A stretch of DNA of 64,000 nucleotides from Paraburkholderia tropica (lineage in GTDB: Bacteria > Pseudomonadota > Gammaproteobacteria > Burkholderiales > Burkholderiaceae), in the NCBI RefSeq assembly GCF_900109265.1, contig NZ_FNZM01000004.1, forward strand, positions 422,951 through 486,950, written 5' to 3'. Made by a program: the position numbers and the translations under genes. Position 1 is the first letter of the stretch, and each line of letters opens with the position of its first letter. The notes below the pieces were generated by a model, which saw nothing but the letters and a program-made list of their open reading frames with translations, had not been told where the DNA came from and ran no database searches. Of this stretch, positions 49,685-58,474 are shown in pieces.

Positions 49685-50335
49685 TTAAATAACGCGATTC
49701 TTAAGCCACGGCTGACGCACAAGCCGCTCGGCTTCGTACTGACGAATTTTGTCAGCATGCCGCAGCGTAAGCCCGATATCGTCAAACCCGTTCAACAGAC
49801 AGTACCGACGAAACGCCGCCACTTCAAACGGATATTCCTTCGACCCATCGGTTGTACGCACAACCTGCTTATCCAGATCGACAGTCAACTGAAACCCATT
49901 AAACGCATAAGTTTCGTTGAACAGATGATCGACATCCGCTTCGCTCAAAACGATCGGCAGCAGCCCGTTCTTGAAGCAGTTGTTATAGAAAATGTCCGCA
50001 AAGCTAGGCGCAATGATCGCGCGAAAGCCGTACTGATCGAGCGCCCACGGCGCATGCTCGCGCGAGCTGCCGCAACCGAAGTTCTTGCGCGTCAGCAGCA
50101 CCGAAGCGCCCTGATAACGCGGCTGATTCAGCACGAAATCCGGATTCAGCGGGCGCTTCGAATTGTCCTGCCCCGGCTCGCCATGATCCAGATAACGCCA
50201 TTCGTCGAATGCGTTCGGCCCAAAGCCCGTGCGCTTGATCGACTTGAGAAACTGCTTCGGAATGATCGCGTCCGTGTCGACGTTCTCGCGATCGAGCGGC
50301 GCCACGACGCCGGTGTGTACGGTGAATTTTTCCAT
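49685..50335 (-). CDS. leuD: 3-isopropylmalate dehydratase small subunit
   Basis: 216 residues. [29 protein letters not shown] is the family start (shown across its first strand and loop), followed by [14 protein letters not shown], the substrate-recognition loop of the swivelling domain. With LeuC it isomerises 2-isopropylmalate to 3-isopropylmalate. It follows leuC by 12 bases. Its 3' end abuts the long inverted repeat, the right arm of which ends 8 bases beyond the stop. Confidence 0.96.
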   Translation of the reverse strand: MEKFTVHTGVVAPLDRENVDTDAIIPKQFLKSIKRTGFGPNAFDEWRYLDHGEPGQDNSKRPLNPDFVLNQPRYQGASVLLTRKNFGCGSSREHAPWALDQYGFRAIIAPSFADIFYNNCFKNGLLPIVLSEADVDHLFNETYAFNGFQLTVDLDKQVVRTTDGSKEYPFEVAAFRRYCLLNGFDDIGLTLRHADKIRQYEAERLVRQPWLKNRVI

Positions 50336-50347
50336 GATCGTGTTGCC

Positions 50348-51757
50348 TTAACCGAGCTTGCGAATGTCGACGAAATGACCTTCGATGGCAGCCGCCGCGG
50401 CCATCGCCGGGCTCACGAGGTGCGTGCGTCCGCCCGCGCCCTGACGGCCTTCGAAATTACGGTTCGAGGTGGACGCGCAACGCTCGCCCGGTTCCAGACG
50501 GTCCGCGTTCATCGCGAGACACATCGAGCAGCCCGGCTCGCGCCATTCGAAACCCGCTTCCGTGAACACCTTGTCGAGACCTTCGTGTTCGGCTTGCGCC
50601 TTCACGAGACCCGAACCCGGCACCACCATCGCGAGACGGATATTCGGCGCCACGCGGCGGCCGAGCTTCTTCACGACATACGCGGCCGAGCGCAGATCTT
50701 CGATACGCGCGTTCGTGCACGAGCCGATGAAAATCTTGTCCGGCTGGATCGACTCGATCGGCATGTTCGGCTCGAGCGCCATGTATTGCAGCGCGCGTTC
50801 CATCGCGTCGCGCTTGACCGGATCCTTCTCGCGCTCGGGGTCCGGCACGCGGCCGTCGACCGACGTGACCATTTCCGGCGAGGTGCCCCACGTGACCTGC
50901 GGGACGATGTCGGCCTCCGACAGTTCGACCACGCGGTCGAAATGCGCGCCTTCGTCGGAACGGAACGTCTTCCAGTATTCGACGGCCTGGTCCCACTCCA
51001 CGCCCTGCGGCGAGAACGGACGGTTCTTCAGGTAGTCGACCGTGGTGTCGTCCACCGCGACCATGCCGGCGCGCGCGCCGCCTTCGATCGCCATGTTGCA
51101 GACGGTCATGCGGCCTTCCATCGTGAGACCGCGGATCATCGAGCCGCCGAACTCCATGGCGTAGCCCGTGCCGCCCGCCGTGCCGATCTTGCCGATGATG
51201 GCGAGCACGATGTCCTTCGCGGTGCAGCCGCGCGGCAGCGTGCCTTCGACCTTCACGAGCATGTTCTTGCTCTTCTTCTGCAAGAGCGTTTGCGTGGCCA
51301 GCACGTGCTCGACTTCCGACGTGCCGATGCCGTGCGCGAGCGCGCCGAACGCGCCGTGCGTAGACGTGTGCGAGTCGCCGCAGACGATCGTCATGCCCGG
51401 CAGCGTCGCGCCCTGTTCCGGACCGACGATGTGCACGATGCCCTGACGCTGGTCGGTCATCTTGAATTGCGTGATGCCGAAGGCGTCGCAATTCGAATCG
51501 AGCGTGTCGACCTGGAGCTTCGAAACCGGGTCGGCGATGCCGTGGCTGCGGTCCGTGGTGGGCACGTTGTGGTCGGAAACGGCCAGGTTCGCGCTGATGC
51601 GCCACACCGGGCGCTCATGCAGCTTCAGGCCTTCGAAAGCCTGCGGGCTGGTGACTTCGTGCAGCAGATGACGGTCGATGTAAAGGAGCGTCGTGCCGTC
51701 GTCTTCCGTGTGGACCACATGCGAGTCCCACAATTTGTCGTAGAGCGTCTTTGCCAT
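50348..51757 (-). CDS. leuC: 3-isopropylmalate dehydratase large subunit
   Basis: 469 residues from the ATG at 51757 ([15 protein letters not shown]), the usual family start; the frame is open 23 codons upstream but without similarity. Iron-sulfur cluster cysteines are in [17 protein letters not shown] and [35 protein letters not shown] (shown in part) is the aconitase signature. No Shine-Dalgarno is evident; the sequence just before the start is CCCCGCATATC, which takes part in a potential stem with upstream leader sequence. Confidence 0.97.
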   Translation of the reverse strand: MAKTLYDKLWDSHVVHTEDDGTTLLYIDRHLLHEVTSPQAFEGLKLHERPVWRISANLAVSDHNVPTTDRSHGIADPVSKLQVDTLDSNCDAFGITQFKMTDQRQGIVHIVGPEQGATLPGMTIVCGDSHTSTHGAFGALAHGIGTSEVEHVLATQTLLQKKSKNMLVKVEGTLPRGCTAKDIVLAIIGKIGTAGGTGYAMEFGGSMIRGLTMEGRMTVCNMAIEGGARAGMVAVDDTTVDYLKNRPFSPQGVEWDQAVEYWKTFRSDEGAHFDRVVELSEADIVPQVTWGTSPEMVTSVDGRVPDPEREKDPVKRDAMERALQYMALEPNMPIESIQPDKIFIGSCTNARIEDLRSAAYVVKKLGRRVAPNIRLAMVVPGSGLVKAQAEHEGLDKVFTEAGFEWREPGCSMCLAMNADRLEPGERCASTSNRNFEGRQGAGGRTHLVSPAMAAAAAIEGHFVDIRKLG

Positions 51758-51760
51758 GAT

Positions 51761-51833
51761 ATGCGGGGAGTTAGTGACTGCGGGGGCAATACTTTGTGAA
51801 TCGATTATGCCACGCGAAAGCCGCACCCCGCAT
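51761..51833 (-). promoter_or_regulatory. Competing stems in the leuC leader
   Basis: On the minus strand ATGCGGGG (51833-51826) can pair with CCCCGCAT (51768-51761), which ends 3 bases before the leuC ATG, or with the nearly identical CCCCGCA at 51785-51779. The first pairing would bury the ribosome-binding region; the second would free it. I found no Leu-rich leader frame here. Confidence 0.35.
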
Positions 51834-51882
51834 CGTCACGATTCAAAAAAAGCGATAAAAAACAGTGAGTTGGGTGGTAGTG

Positions 51883-51898
51883 GCGATACCTGTATCGC
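51883..51898. promoter_or_regulatory. Operator-like inverted repeat GCGATAC-CT-GTATCGC
   Basis: Perfect 7-base half sites flank a 2-base centre. It lies between the divergent leuC and mipA-like genes, 126 bases from the leuC start and about 280 from the mipA-like start. The geometry suits a dimeric helix-turn-helix repressor; I cannot name the regulator. Confidence 0.4.
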
Positions 51899-52180
51899 TG
51901 TTACCCGGCGTGGCGCGCACGGGAAATCCGTCGCGTTTCCGGCGCAATTTCCGTGTGCTTTTCGTGAGCACCGAAGCGGAAGCCTTTGTTTTTCCGATTG
52001 ATTTCCGGCGGCCCCTCGCTCGCGCGGAAACGATGACGCGAGTGCAGCACGGCGACCGTGAGTGCCATATCAGGCACGTCGTTTGCGAGATGTGCGCCGC
52101 CGCACGATGCCCGGTTCTGTGGTTCCATCACACTGAAATAACGGTCACGTCGCGGCAGCACAGGCAATCATGGAGGCCTC

Positions 52181-53122
52181 ATGCCACTTGCAACCCGTAC
52201 CGCGTACAAGAAAACAAGCAGAACAAGCCTGATCCCGCGGCGGCAACCGCAGGCCAACCCGGACCACCGCCGGCGCGGCGCGCGCCACGCATCGCTCGCC
52301 GTGGCGGCCACGGTCTGCGCATTCGCGTTCACGCCGCGCGCTCACGCACAGACGCCTTCGCCGCTCGGCGAGTGGCAGTACTCGGCGGGGATCCCGCTCG
52401 AAAAGCTCTATCAGCCCGACCGGCCCGACTTCGAGGCCCGCCTCGGCGTGGGCGCGACCTTCGAGCCGCGCTACGACGGCTCGGACCGCTATCACATGAT
52501 GGCCGGACCCAGCATCGACCTGCGCTACAAGGACACCCTGTTCGGTTCGACCGGCGAAGGCTTCGGCGTGAACTTTCTGCAAGGGCAGAACTGGCGCCTG
52601 AGCATCGCCGCCGCCTACGATCTCGGCCGGCGTGGCAACGACGATCCGACGCGTCTGAACGGCATGGGCAACATCAATCCGGCGCCGCTGATGAAGATCG
52701 CGGGCGAATACGTGATCTCGAAGGACTTCCCGCTGGTGTTCCGCGGCGCGTTCACGCGCAGCTTCGGCGGCTCCAACGGCTGGACCGCCGACTTCGGCGC
52801 CTACATGCCGCTGCCGGGCAGCAGCCAGCACTTCTACTGGTTCGCCGGCCCGTCGGTCACGTTCGCGGATTCGAACTACATGCAGAGCTGGTTCGGCGTG
52901 ACGCCGCAGCAGTCGGCTGCGTCGGGCTACCGGCAGTACGACGCGAGTCCCGGCCTGAAATCGGCGGGCTTCGGCATCACGATGGTGTACTTCGTCAACA
53001 AGCACTGGTTCGTGAGCGCGGACGGCGCGATCAAGCGTCTGCTCGGCAGCGCCGCGCACAGCCCGATCATCCAGACGAAGACCGAAGGCGTCTGCGACGT
53101 GTCGATCAATTACCAGTTCTAG
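52181..53122 (+). CDS. MipA/OmpV family outer-membrane protein
   Basis: 313 residues. A basic N-terminus with a hydrophobic stretch (about 36-53) ends in AHAQ, a probable signal peptide; the start could be further downstream, as 35 residues before the hydrophobic core is long. The mature part is a beta-barrel pattern of alternating residues with LGVGATFEPRYDGSDRYHMMAGPS and a final aromatic (NYQF), both usual in OmpV/MipA. In E. coli MipA scaffolds murein enzymes; other members are linked to drug or osmotic responses. Divergent from leuC, it stands alone. Confidence 0.88.
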   Translation: MPLATRTAYKKTSRTSLIPRRQPQANPDHRRRGARHASLAVAATVCAFAFTPRAHAQTPSPLGEWQYSAGIPLEKLYQPDRPDFEARLGVGATFEPRYDGSDRYHMMAGPSIDLRYKDTLFGSTGEGFGVNFLQGQNWRLSIAAAYDLGRRGNDDPTRLNGMGNINPAPLMKIAGEYVISKDFPLVFRGAFTRSFGGSNGWTADFGAYMPLPGSSQHFYWFAGPSVTFADSNYMQSWFGVTPQQSAASGYRQYDASPGLKSAGFGITMVYFVNKHWFVSADGAIKRLLGSAAHSPIIQTKTEGVCDVSINYQF

Positions 53123-53192
53123 TGGGTTCCATCGCCTTCCGGCCTGGCGGCCGGCACACGCCCGCCGCCAGATCGGTCGGATCAGGTCTGTC

Positions 53193-53957
53193 TTACCCTT
53201 CCTTCTTGATCCGATTCTGAATATGCTGCGCGCGGCTCGGCGACGACGGATGCGAACTCAGCATCGAACTCTGCCCGCCGTCCATTTCCGCCAGCTTCTG
53301 GAAGGCCGTGACGAGGCCCGCGCGGTTCATGCCTTTCTTCTTGAGCAGGTCGAAGGAGTAGTCGTCGGCGGCGCTTTCCTGCGACTGCGAAAACTGCGCG
53401 TTGATGAACTTCTCGGTGAGGTCGCCGAGCTGCGACGTGCTCAACGCCGATGCCATCGAATTGCCCGTTGCGCCCGCCGCCGTGCGCGCCGCGCTCACGG
53501 TGTACGCCGTCTGCATGGCCTTCTTCGAGTGGCCGAGCGCGACGTGGCCCATCTCGTGGCCGATCACGCCGCGCAGTTCGTCGTCGCTCATCTTGTCCAT
53601 CAGGCCGCTGTAGACGCGCACGCAGCCGTTGCCCATCGCCCACGCGTTGATGTCGCTCGTCTCGTAGACCTTGTAGTCAATTTTCTGGCCGTTCAGCGTC
53701 ATGTCGCCGAAGCCGCTCATGACCTTCGTGAGACGCTTGCCGTAAGCGCTGCTCGACGCGGCCACCTTCGACTGCGCGTCGCTCGCCTTGCAGGCGTCGT
53801 TCGAAACCGCGACGATGTCGCTGTCCGACAGCGTGGCCGCCTTGAACAGCGTCGCGCCCGCCGACACCGCCGCGTTGGGGTCCAGACTTTGCAGCGACGA
53901 ACAGGCGCTCAGCGCAACCGCGAGCCCGCACGCGAAGCCAATCTTGCCAAATGTCAT
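53193..53957 (-). CDS. M48 family metalloprotease, lipoprotein
   Basis: 254 residues from the ATG at 53957, chosen because AAAGGA lies 8 bases upstream and the signal peptide then begins MTFGKIGFACGLAVALSAC. The lipobox LSAC places the lipid-modified Cys at 19. The zinc site HEMGH is at 134-138, with a downstream Glu in SQESAADDYSFDLL. Related proteins (LoiP, YcaL, BepA-like) degrade or assist misfolded outer-membrane proteins. It converges with the MipA-type gene, 70 bases between stops. Confidence 0.92.
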   Translation of the reverse strand: MTFGKIGFACGLAVALSACSSLQSLDPNAAVSAGATLFKAATLSDSDIVAVSNDACKASDAQSKVAASSSAYGKRLTKVMSGFGDMTLNGQKIDYKVYETSDINAWAMGNGCVRVYSGLMDKMSDDELRGVIGHEMGHVALGHSKKAMQTAYTVSAARTAAGATGNSMASALSTSQLGDLTEKFINAQFSQSQESAADDYSFDLLKKKGMNRAGLVTAFQKLAEMDGGQSSMLSSHPSSPSRAQHIQNRIKKEG

Positions 53958-54100
53958 TCTTGCCATCCTTTCACTGTTGTAAGGATCGACGAATCTAGCA
54001 CTGCCCCTCTTTCCCATATTTGCGCGGTGCGGCGTTCAAGCGCTGCGCCTGGATCTTCGTCAATCCGGCGTCAGTCTGCGCGCCTGCTCGTCCGCTGACT

Positions 54101-54140
54101 GACGCAAACGGACACAGGCCGACGCAAACGGACGCAAACG
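54101..54140. repeat. Three copies of GACGCAAACG
   Basis: Identical 10-base units lie at 54101-54110, 54121-54130 and 54131-54140; the first is followed by a diverged unit (GACACAGGCC). The array lies about 110-145 bases before the terC-like gene. Confidence 0.7.
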
Positions 54141-54246
54141 GACACGCCTCATTCCTCGCTCATTCTTCAGGATTAAGCTAGACCGTTGAGCCCCTCGGGC
54201 TCGCCCTTCCCCGCTATCCGATTCGAGGCCAAAGGACCTGACCGCC

Positions 54247-55230
54247 ATGCTCACGCCGATCCTCTCCGCCAGCTTTCTCGGCCAGCCCGCGTGGCTGTGG
54301 GTCGCCTTCATCGTGGTCGTGATCGTGCTGCTCGTGCTCGATCTCGGCGTGCTTCATCGCGACGATCACGAAATCGGCATCCGCGAAAGCCTGTGGCTCT
54401 CGCTCGGCTACATCACCGTCGGCGTGCTGTTCGGCGGCTTCGTGTGGTGGCAACTGGGCGCCGAGCCCGCGACCGAGTACCTGACCGGCTATCTGATCGA
54501 AAAATCGCTGTCGCTCGACAACGTCTTCGTGATCGCGTCGATCTTCGGCGCGCTCGCGGTGCCGCGCGTGTACCAGCATCGCGTGCTGTTCTGGGGCATC
54601 GTCGGCGTGCTGGTGCTGCGCGCGCTGATGGTCGGCCTCGGTGCCGCGCTGGTCGCGCGCTTCGAGTGGATGCTGCTCGTGTTCGGTCTCTTTCTCGCGA
54701 TCACGGGCGTGAAGATGCTGTTCGGCTCGAAGGAAGAAGCGCACGTGGAAGACAGCCGCATCCTGCGCGTGATTCGCCGCGTGCTGCCGGTCGCGCCGCA
54801 ACTCGAAGGCGGCGCGTTCGTGGTGCGGCGCGCGCATCCCGTCAGCGGCAAGCTCAAGCGCTACGCGACGCCGCTGCTCGTCGCGCTGCTGATGATCGAA
54901 TTCGCCGATCTGATCTTCGCGGTCGACTCGATTCCCGCGATCTTTTCGATCACGACCGATCCGTTCATCGTCTATACGAGCAATATCTTCGCCGTGCTCG
55001 GTCTGCGCGCGCTGTTCTTCGCGCTCGCGGCGATGGCGCACCGTTTCTACTACCTCAAGCACGCGCTCGCGCTCGTGCTGGTGTTTATCGGCGCGAAGAT
55101 CTTTCTGGTGCATTTCATCGGCAAGATGCCGGCGCTGGTGAGCCTCGGCGTGACGGCGGCGCTGCTCGCGGGCGGCGTGCTGCTGTCGCTGGTGAAGACG
55201 CGCGGCGGCGATGTGAACGCCGCGCGCTAG
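54247..55230 (+). CDS. TerC family integral membrane protein
   Basis: 327 residues with about eight to nine hydrophobic segments. The family signatures are EFADLIFAVDSIPAIFSITTDPFIVYTSN (given in part) near 218-245 and EKSLSLDNVFVIASIFGAL near 88-106, with acidic residues inside the membrane segments. The family is now linked to manganese export and metal loading of exoenzymes; tellurite resistance gave it its name. The two small genes downstream (zinc ribbon and TerB-like) lie on the same strand, suggesting a metal-stress unit. Confidence 0.92.
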   Translation: MLTPILSASFLGQPAWLWVAFIVVVIVLLVLDLGVLHRDDHEIGIRESLWLSLGYITVGVLFGGFVWWQLGAEPATEYLTGYLIEKSLSLDNVFVIASIFGALAVPRVYQHRVLFWGIVGVLVLRALMVGLGAALVARFEWMLLVFGLFLAITGVKMLFGSKEEAHVEDSRILRVIRRVLPVAPQLEGGAFVVRRAHPVSGKLKRYATPLLVALLMIEFADLIFAVDSIPAIFSITTDPFIVYTSNIFAVLGLRALFFALAAMAHRFYYLKHALALVLVFIGAKIFLVHFIGKMPALVSLGVTAALLAGGVLLSLVKTRGGDVNAAR

Positions 55231-55383
55231 CGCTCTGAACGCGCCACAAACGGCGCCTCAAACGCGCTCCTCATTTTTCGCTCATTTTCGTCTGCGAGGA
55301 TGAATTCCATCGGGGCCGCGCAGCGTGCTACGGCAAGGCTCAGGCGGCGCCCGATGGCCTGTCCATTCATCACGGAGCGCATC

Positions 55384-55650
55384 ATGAAATGCCCGAACTG
55401 CCCTGACGTGACGCTTGCGATCTCGGAGCGTCAAGGCGTCGAACTCGACTATTGCCCGGAATGCCGCGGCGTCTGGCTCGACCGCGGGGAACTCGACAAG
55501 CTGCTCGACCGCACAGCCGCCGCGCAAACCACGCAGTCGCGCCCACTCGACGACGGCTACAGCGCGCAGCAAGGTTCGCATCATCGCGCGCATCGCGACG
55601 AGTACGCGCCGCGCCGCCGCAAATCGTGGCTCGGCGATCTGTTCGACTGA
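55384..55650 (+). CDS. Zinc-ribbon (zf-TFIIB) small protein
   Basis: 88 residues from the ATG at 55384. The frame is open upstream, but Met1-Lys-Cys is the normal start for the family. Cys3, Cys6, Cys24 and Cys27 form a zinc ribbon, followed by GVWLDRGELDKLLDR, the family signature. The C-terminal 40 residues are His/Arg rich and end KSWLGDLFD, as usual. No function is established. Only 47 bases separate it from the TerB-like gene. Confidence 0.88.
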   Translation: MKCPNCPDVTLAISERQGVELDYCPECRGVWLDRGELDKLLDRTAAAQTTQSRPLDDGYSAQQGSHHRAHRDEYAPRRRKSWLGDLFD

Positions 55651-55697
55651 AAGCGCGACCGACGGCGCGCCCCGTTCAACCTCAAGGACATCTGACC

Positions 55698-56108
55698 ATG
55701 CGAACCTACACCAGCAACAGCCCGCAGGCCGCGGGCCGGATCGTCGCCATCGCCCTGCTCGCCGATGGCCACCTCAGCAGCAGCGAACTGAGCGCCGTGC
55801 ATCATGCGCGCATCGCGGAACGCCTCGGCCTCGAACCGGGCGAATTCGGCGCCATCCTGCAGGGGCTCTGCGAGGATCTGCTCGTGAGCGCGCACCTGAA
55901 CTGGAGCGACGCGTGCAAGCTCGACTCCGACGTCATGCAGCACGTCCTGCGCGAGTTGCAGGACCCGGTCATGCGCGCCGAGGTGCTCAATCTGTGCCAC
56001 GTCGCGGTCTATGCCGACCGTCACGTGGCCGATAGCGAAGCCGCCTTGCTCGCAGCGCTCTCGCGGGCCTGGCAGGCGCATCCGTGGCAGCGTCTGCTGG
56101 CGTCGTAA
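55698..56108 (+). CDS. TerB-like small helical protein
   Basis: 136 residues from the ATG at 55698; the longer frame upstream is the shadow of the zinc-ribbon gene. It is all helical with the TerB-type acidic helix pairs: RIVAIALLADGHLSSSELSAV near the N-terminus and VYADRHVADSEAALLAALSRAW near the C-terminus, each with a D/E-rich loop that could bind a divalent metal. Its place after terC and the zinc-ribbon gene supports the TerB assignment. A strong terminator follows. Confidence 0.7.
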   Translation: MRTYTSNSPQAAGRIVAIALLADGHLSSSELSAVHHARIAERLGLEPGEFGAILQGLCEDLLVSAHLNWSDACKLDSDVMQHVLRELQDPVMRAEVLNLCHVAVYADRHVADSEAALLAALSRAWQAHPWQRLLAS

Positions 56109-56172
56109 GCGCGCCCGTCCGCCTCCATCGTTTCGCGCGGGCGACGCGGCTTTCCCCCCGCGTCGCGCGCCT

Positions 56173-56202
56173 CGCGGCGAGTCGTCCGCTCGCCGCGTTT
56201 TT
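56173..56202 (+). terminator. Intrinsic terminator after the TerB-like gene
   Basis: CGCGGCGAG (56173-56181) pairs perfectly with CTCGCCGCG (56189-56197) across a 7-base loop, followed by five Ts. It ends the terC-zinc ribbon-TerB run just before the convergent response-regulator gene. Confidence 0.85.
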
Positions 56203-56215
56203 CTTCGCGTTTGCG

Positions 56216-56872
56216 TCAGACGCACACCGCCCAGCCGAGCCCGCGCACGTTGCGGATAACCGCATGACCGAATTTGCGCCGCACGCTGTAGATCACCGCG
56301 TCGACCGCGTTGCTCTCCACTTCCTCGCCCCAGCCGTAAAGCCGCTCCTCGATCTGCTGACGCGAGAGAATCGCGCCGGGGCGTTCGAGCAGCGCGAGCA
56401 TGAGCGCATATTCGCGCGCGGAGAGATCGTCGCTCTGGCCGTCGAACGTGAGGCGGCGCGCATTCATGTCGAGCGTCACGCGCCCGCTGCCCATCGTCGA
56501 TGACGCGAAACCCGACTTGCGCCGCACCACCGCGCGGATGCGCGCGAGCAGCTCCTTGCTCTCGAACGGCTTCACGAGATAGTCGTCGGCGCCGAGATCG
56601 AGCCCTTCCACGCGCGTATCCACATCGTCGCGCGCGGTGATGACGATGACCGGCGTCGTGTCGTTCGACTCGCGCAGCCCGCGCAGCACGTCCAGACCGC
56701 TCATGTCGCCGAGCCCGAGATCGAGCAGGATCGCCGTGTACGACCCGTCGCGAATGGCCGCGCGGCCGCTTTCGCCCGTGCGCACCCAGTCGACGCTATA
56801 GGTCGCGTCCTTGAGCGCGCGCAGCAGCGCGGGCCCGATCAGCAGATCGTCTTCGATCAGCAGAATCCGCAT
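56216..56872 (-). CDS. OmpR-family response regulator
   Basis: 218 residues. The receiver domain (1-120) has the acidic pair in IEDD, the phosphoacceptor Asp51 in LLDLGLGDMSG, the Thr in VIVITARDD and the Lys in DYLVKPFE. The C-terminal winged helix (about 125-218) ends in VIRNVRGLGWAVCV. Overall it most resembles the PmrA/QseB group, but signal and regulon are not evident. It precedes the kinase gene at 56921 on the same strand with 48 bases between. Confidence 0.93.
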   Translation of the reverse strand: MRILLIEDDLLIGPALLRALKDATYSVDWVRTGESGRAAIRDGSYTAILLDLGLGDMSGLDVLRGLRESNDTTPVIVITARDDVDTRVEGLDLGADDYLVKPFESKELLARIRAVVRRKSGFASSTMGSGRVTLDMNARRLTFDGQSDDLSAREYALMLALLERPGAILSRQQIEERLYGWGEEVESNAVDAVIYSVRRKFGHAVIRNVRGLGWAVCV

Positions 56873-56920
56873 CGCCCCATTTCCTCAGTATGCCTGTCGA
56901 TATGTGCTCGACCCGCGCCC

Positions 56921-58255
56921 TCACGCGAGCGGCAGCACGATGCGCGCGACGATGCCGGTCTGGCCGTCCGCGCGGTTCTCCAGCGTGACGCGCCCGCGAT
57001 AACCGTGCGCGAGCGCCTGCGCGATCGCAAGCCCGAGGCCGCTGCCTTCGGCGTCGTTCGCGCCCGCGCGGAAAAAGCGGTCGAAGATGCGCGGCAAATC
57101 GGTTTCGGCGATGCCAGGCCCGTCGTCGAGCACCTCGATCGTCACGCTGCGCGCCTCGCGCCGCACCGAGACGTCCACGCGACCGCCCGCATGCACGTAG
57201 CGAATTGCGTTGTCGATCAGGTTACGCGTCAGCACGCGCAGATCGGCCTCGGTTGCGTGCACGCTCGCCTCATCGAGACGCTCGACGCCGAGATCGACGC
57301 CGCGCGCGTCGGCGAGCGGCAGCAGGTCGGCCAGCACCTCGGTCACGAGCGGCGCGAGCGCGACGTCCGCGAGCGCGCGCTGCGCCCCGCCGATCTCCGC
57401 GCGCGCGAGCCCGAGCAACTGCGAGACGAGCGCGCCCGTGCGCGCCACGCCGCGCCGCAGTTCGTCGAAGCGCTCGCGGTATTGATCGGGCGGCGCGTCG
57501 TGCAGATTGTCGATCTGCAACTGCATCGCGGAAATGGGCGAGCGCAATTCGTGCGCGGCATCGGCGATGAACTTGCGCTCCGTGTTCACGAGTAGCGCGA
57601 GGCGCTCGATCATGCGGTTGATCGACTCGATGAACGGCCGCAGCTCGACGGGCGCTTTCGCCACGTCGAGCGGCTTCAGTTCGCGCAGATCGTGCAGATC
57701 GACCTGCGCCGCGCGACGCCCGACGCGTTCGAGCGGACGCAGCGACAGGCGCACCGTCACCGCAATGGTGAGCGCGAGCAGCGGCAGCAGCGCGAGCACC
57801 GGCAACAGGCTCCAGAACGCCACGCGCAGCGCGTTGCGATTGCGCATGCTGCGCGATTCGGCCACCTGGATGTGTTCGTCGCCGGCGGCGAGCGCGAAGA
57901 CGTCCCACGTCTCGCCGTCGTAGTCGATCGATGAAAAACCGGCCTGCGCGCGCGGCAACGCGATATCGGCATCGCTCGTGCGGCTCGGCGCGGCGGCGTC
58001 GCTCGCCGACCAGATCTGCACCACGAAATCGTCCGACGGACGGCGCTCGCCGTTCGCTGTGGCCGCGTGGTGGCGCTGCGGCGGTGCGCCCGCCTGCACG
58101 TGCGCGGCGGCGTCGCGCAGGCTCGTGCTGAACTCGCTCGCAAGGCTGCGCACCACGAGGAAGGTGCCGAGCGCGCCGAGCAGGCCCACGACGATCGCGA
58201 GCGTGCCGATGGCGATGCTCAGACGGCGATGCAGGGAATTCGCGGCGAAGAACAT
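56921..58255 (-). CDS. Sensor histidine kinase
   Basis: 444 residues from the ATG at 58255. The frame continues 40 codons upstream in a Pro/Arg-rich stretch without similarity. A first membrane helix (about 10-34), a periplasmic part of about 120 residues and a second helix (about 158-182) precede HAMP. The H box is AAHELRSPISAMQLQIDNL (His near 233), the N box LIDNAIRYVHAGG, then DDGPGIAETDLPRIFDRFFR and GSGLGLAIAQAL. It is a complete kinase of the QseC/PmrB layout and the partner of the adjacent OmpR-type regulator. No ligand can be inferred. Confidence 0.93.
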   Translation of the reverse strand: MFFAANSLHRRLSIAIGTLAIVVGLLGALGTFLVVRSLASEFSTSLRDAAAHVQAGAPPQRHHAATANGERRPSDDFVVQIWSASDAAAPSRTSDADIALPRAQAGFSSIDYDGETWDVFALAAGDEHIQVAESRSMRNRNALRVAFWSLLPVLALLPLLALTIAVTVRLSLRPLERVGRRAAQVDLHDLRELKPLDVAKAPVELRPFIESINRMIERLALLVNTERKFIADAAHELRSPISAMQLQIDNLHDAPPDQYRERFDELRRGVARTGALVSQLLGLARAEIGGAQRALADVALAPLVTEVLADLLPLADARGVDLGVERLDEASVHATEADLRVLTRNLIDNAIRYVHAGGRVDVSVRREARSVTIEVLDDGPGIAETDLPRIFDRFFRAGANDAEGSGLGLAIAQALAHGYRGRVTLENRADGQTGIVARIVLPLA

Positions 58256-58474
58256 GGAGCGGCTCGGCGATCTGGACGATGCGGGCGATCGTGGCAGAAA
58301 AGGGGGACGCGTCCATGATAAAGGATTCGCGGGGTGCGGCCGTGCGCGGATGAACGGCGGCAAGCGGATCGTCACGGCACACGCGAGCGCCGCGCGACGG
58401 TGCTAGATTCGTCTCACGCAGTGCCCGCGCAGTGCGTCCGCATTACGTCATTCGAGACACGACAGGAGACGATC

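Larger units (their letters stand above)
51758..52180. other. 423-base divergent gap between leuC and the MipA gene
   Basis: No gene is supported. Two structural features are present: competing GC stems next to the leuC start (51761-51833) and a near-palindrome at 51883-51898, both listed separately. The rest has several AT-rich patches (51845-51860, 51985-52000) where promoters could lie, but no confident -35/-10 pair. Confidence 0.5.

Noticed and set aside
49292..49688. Open frames of 60-125 codons inside the long inverted repeat
   Set aside because: They appear in mirror-image pairs because the arms are reverse complements, have odd codon use and match no family I know; they are by-products of the repeat.
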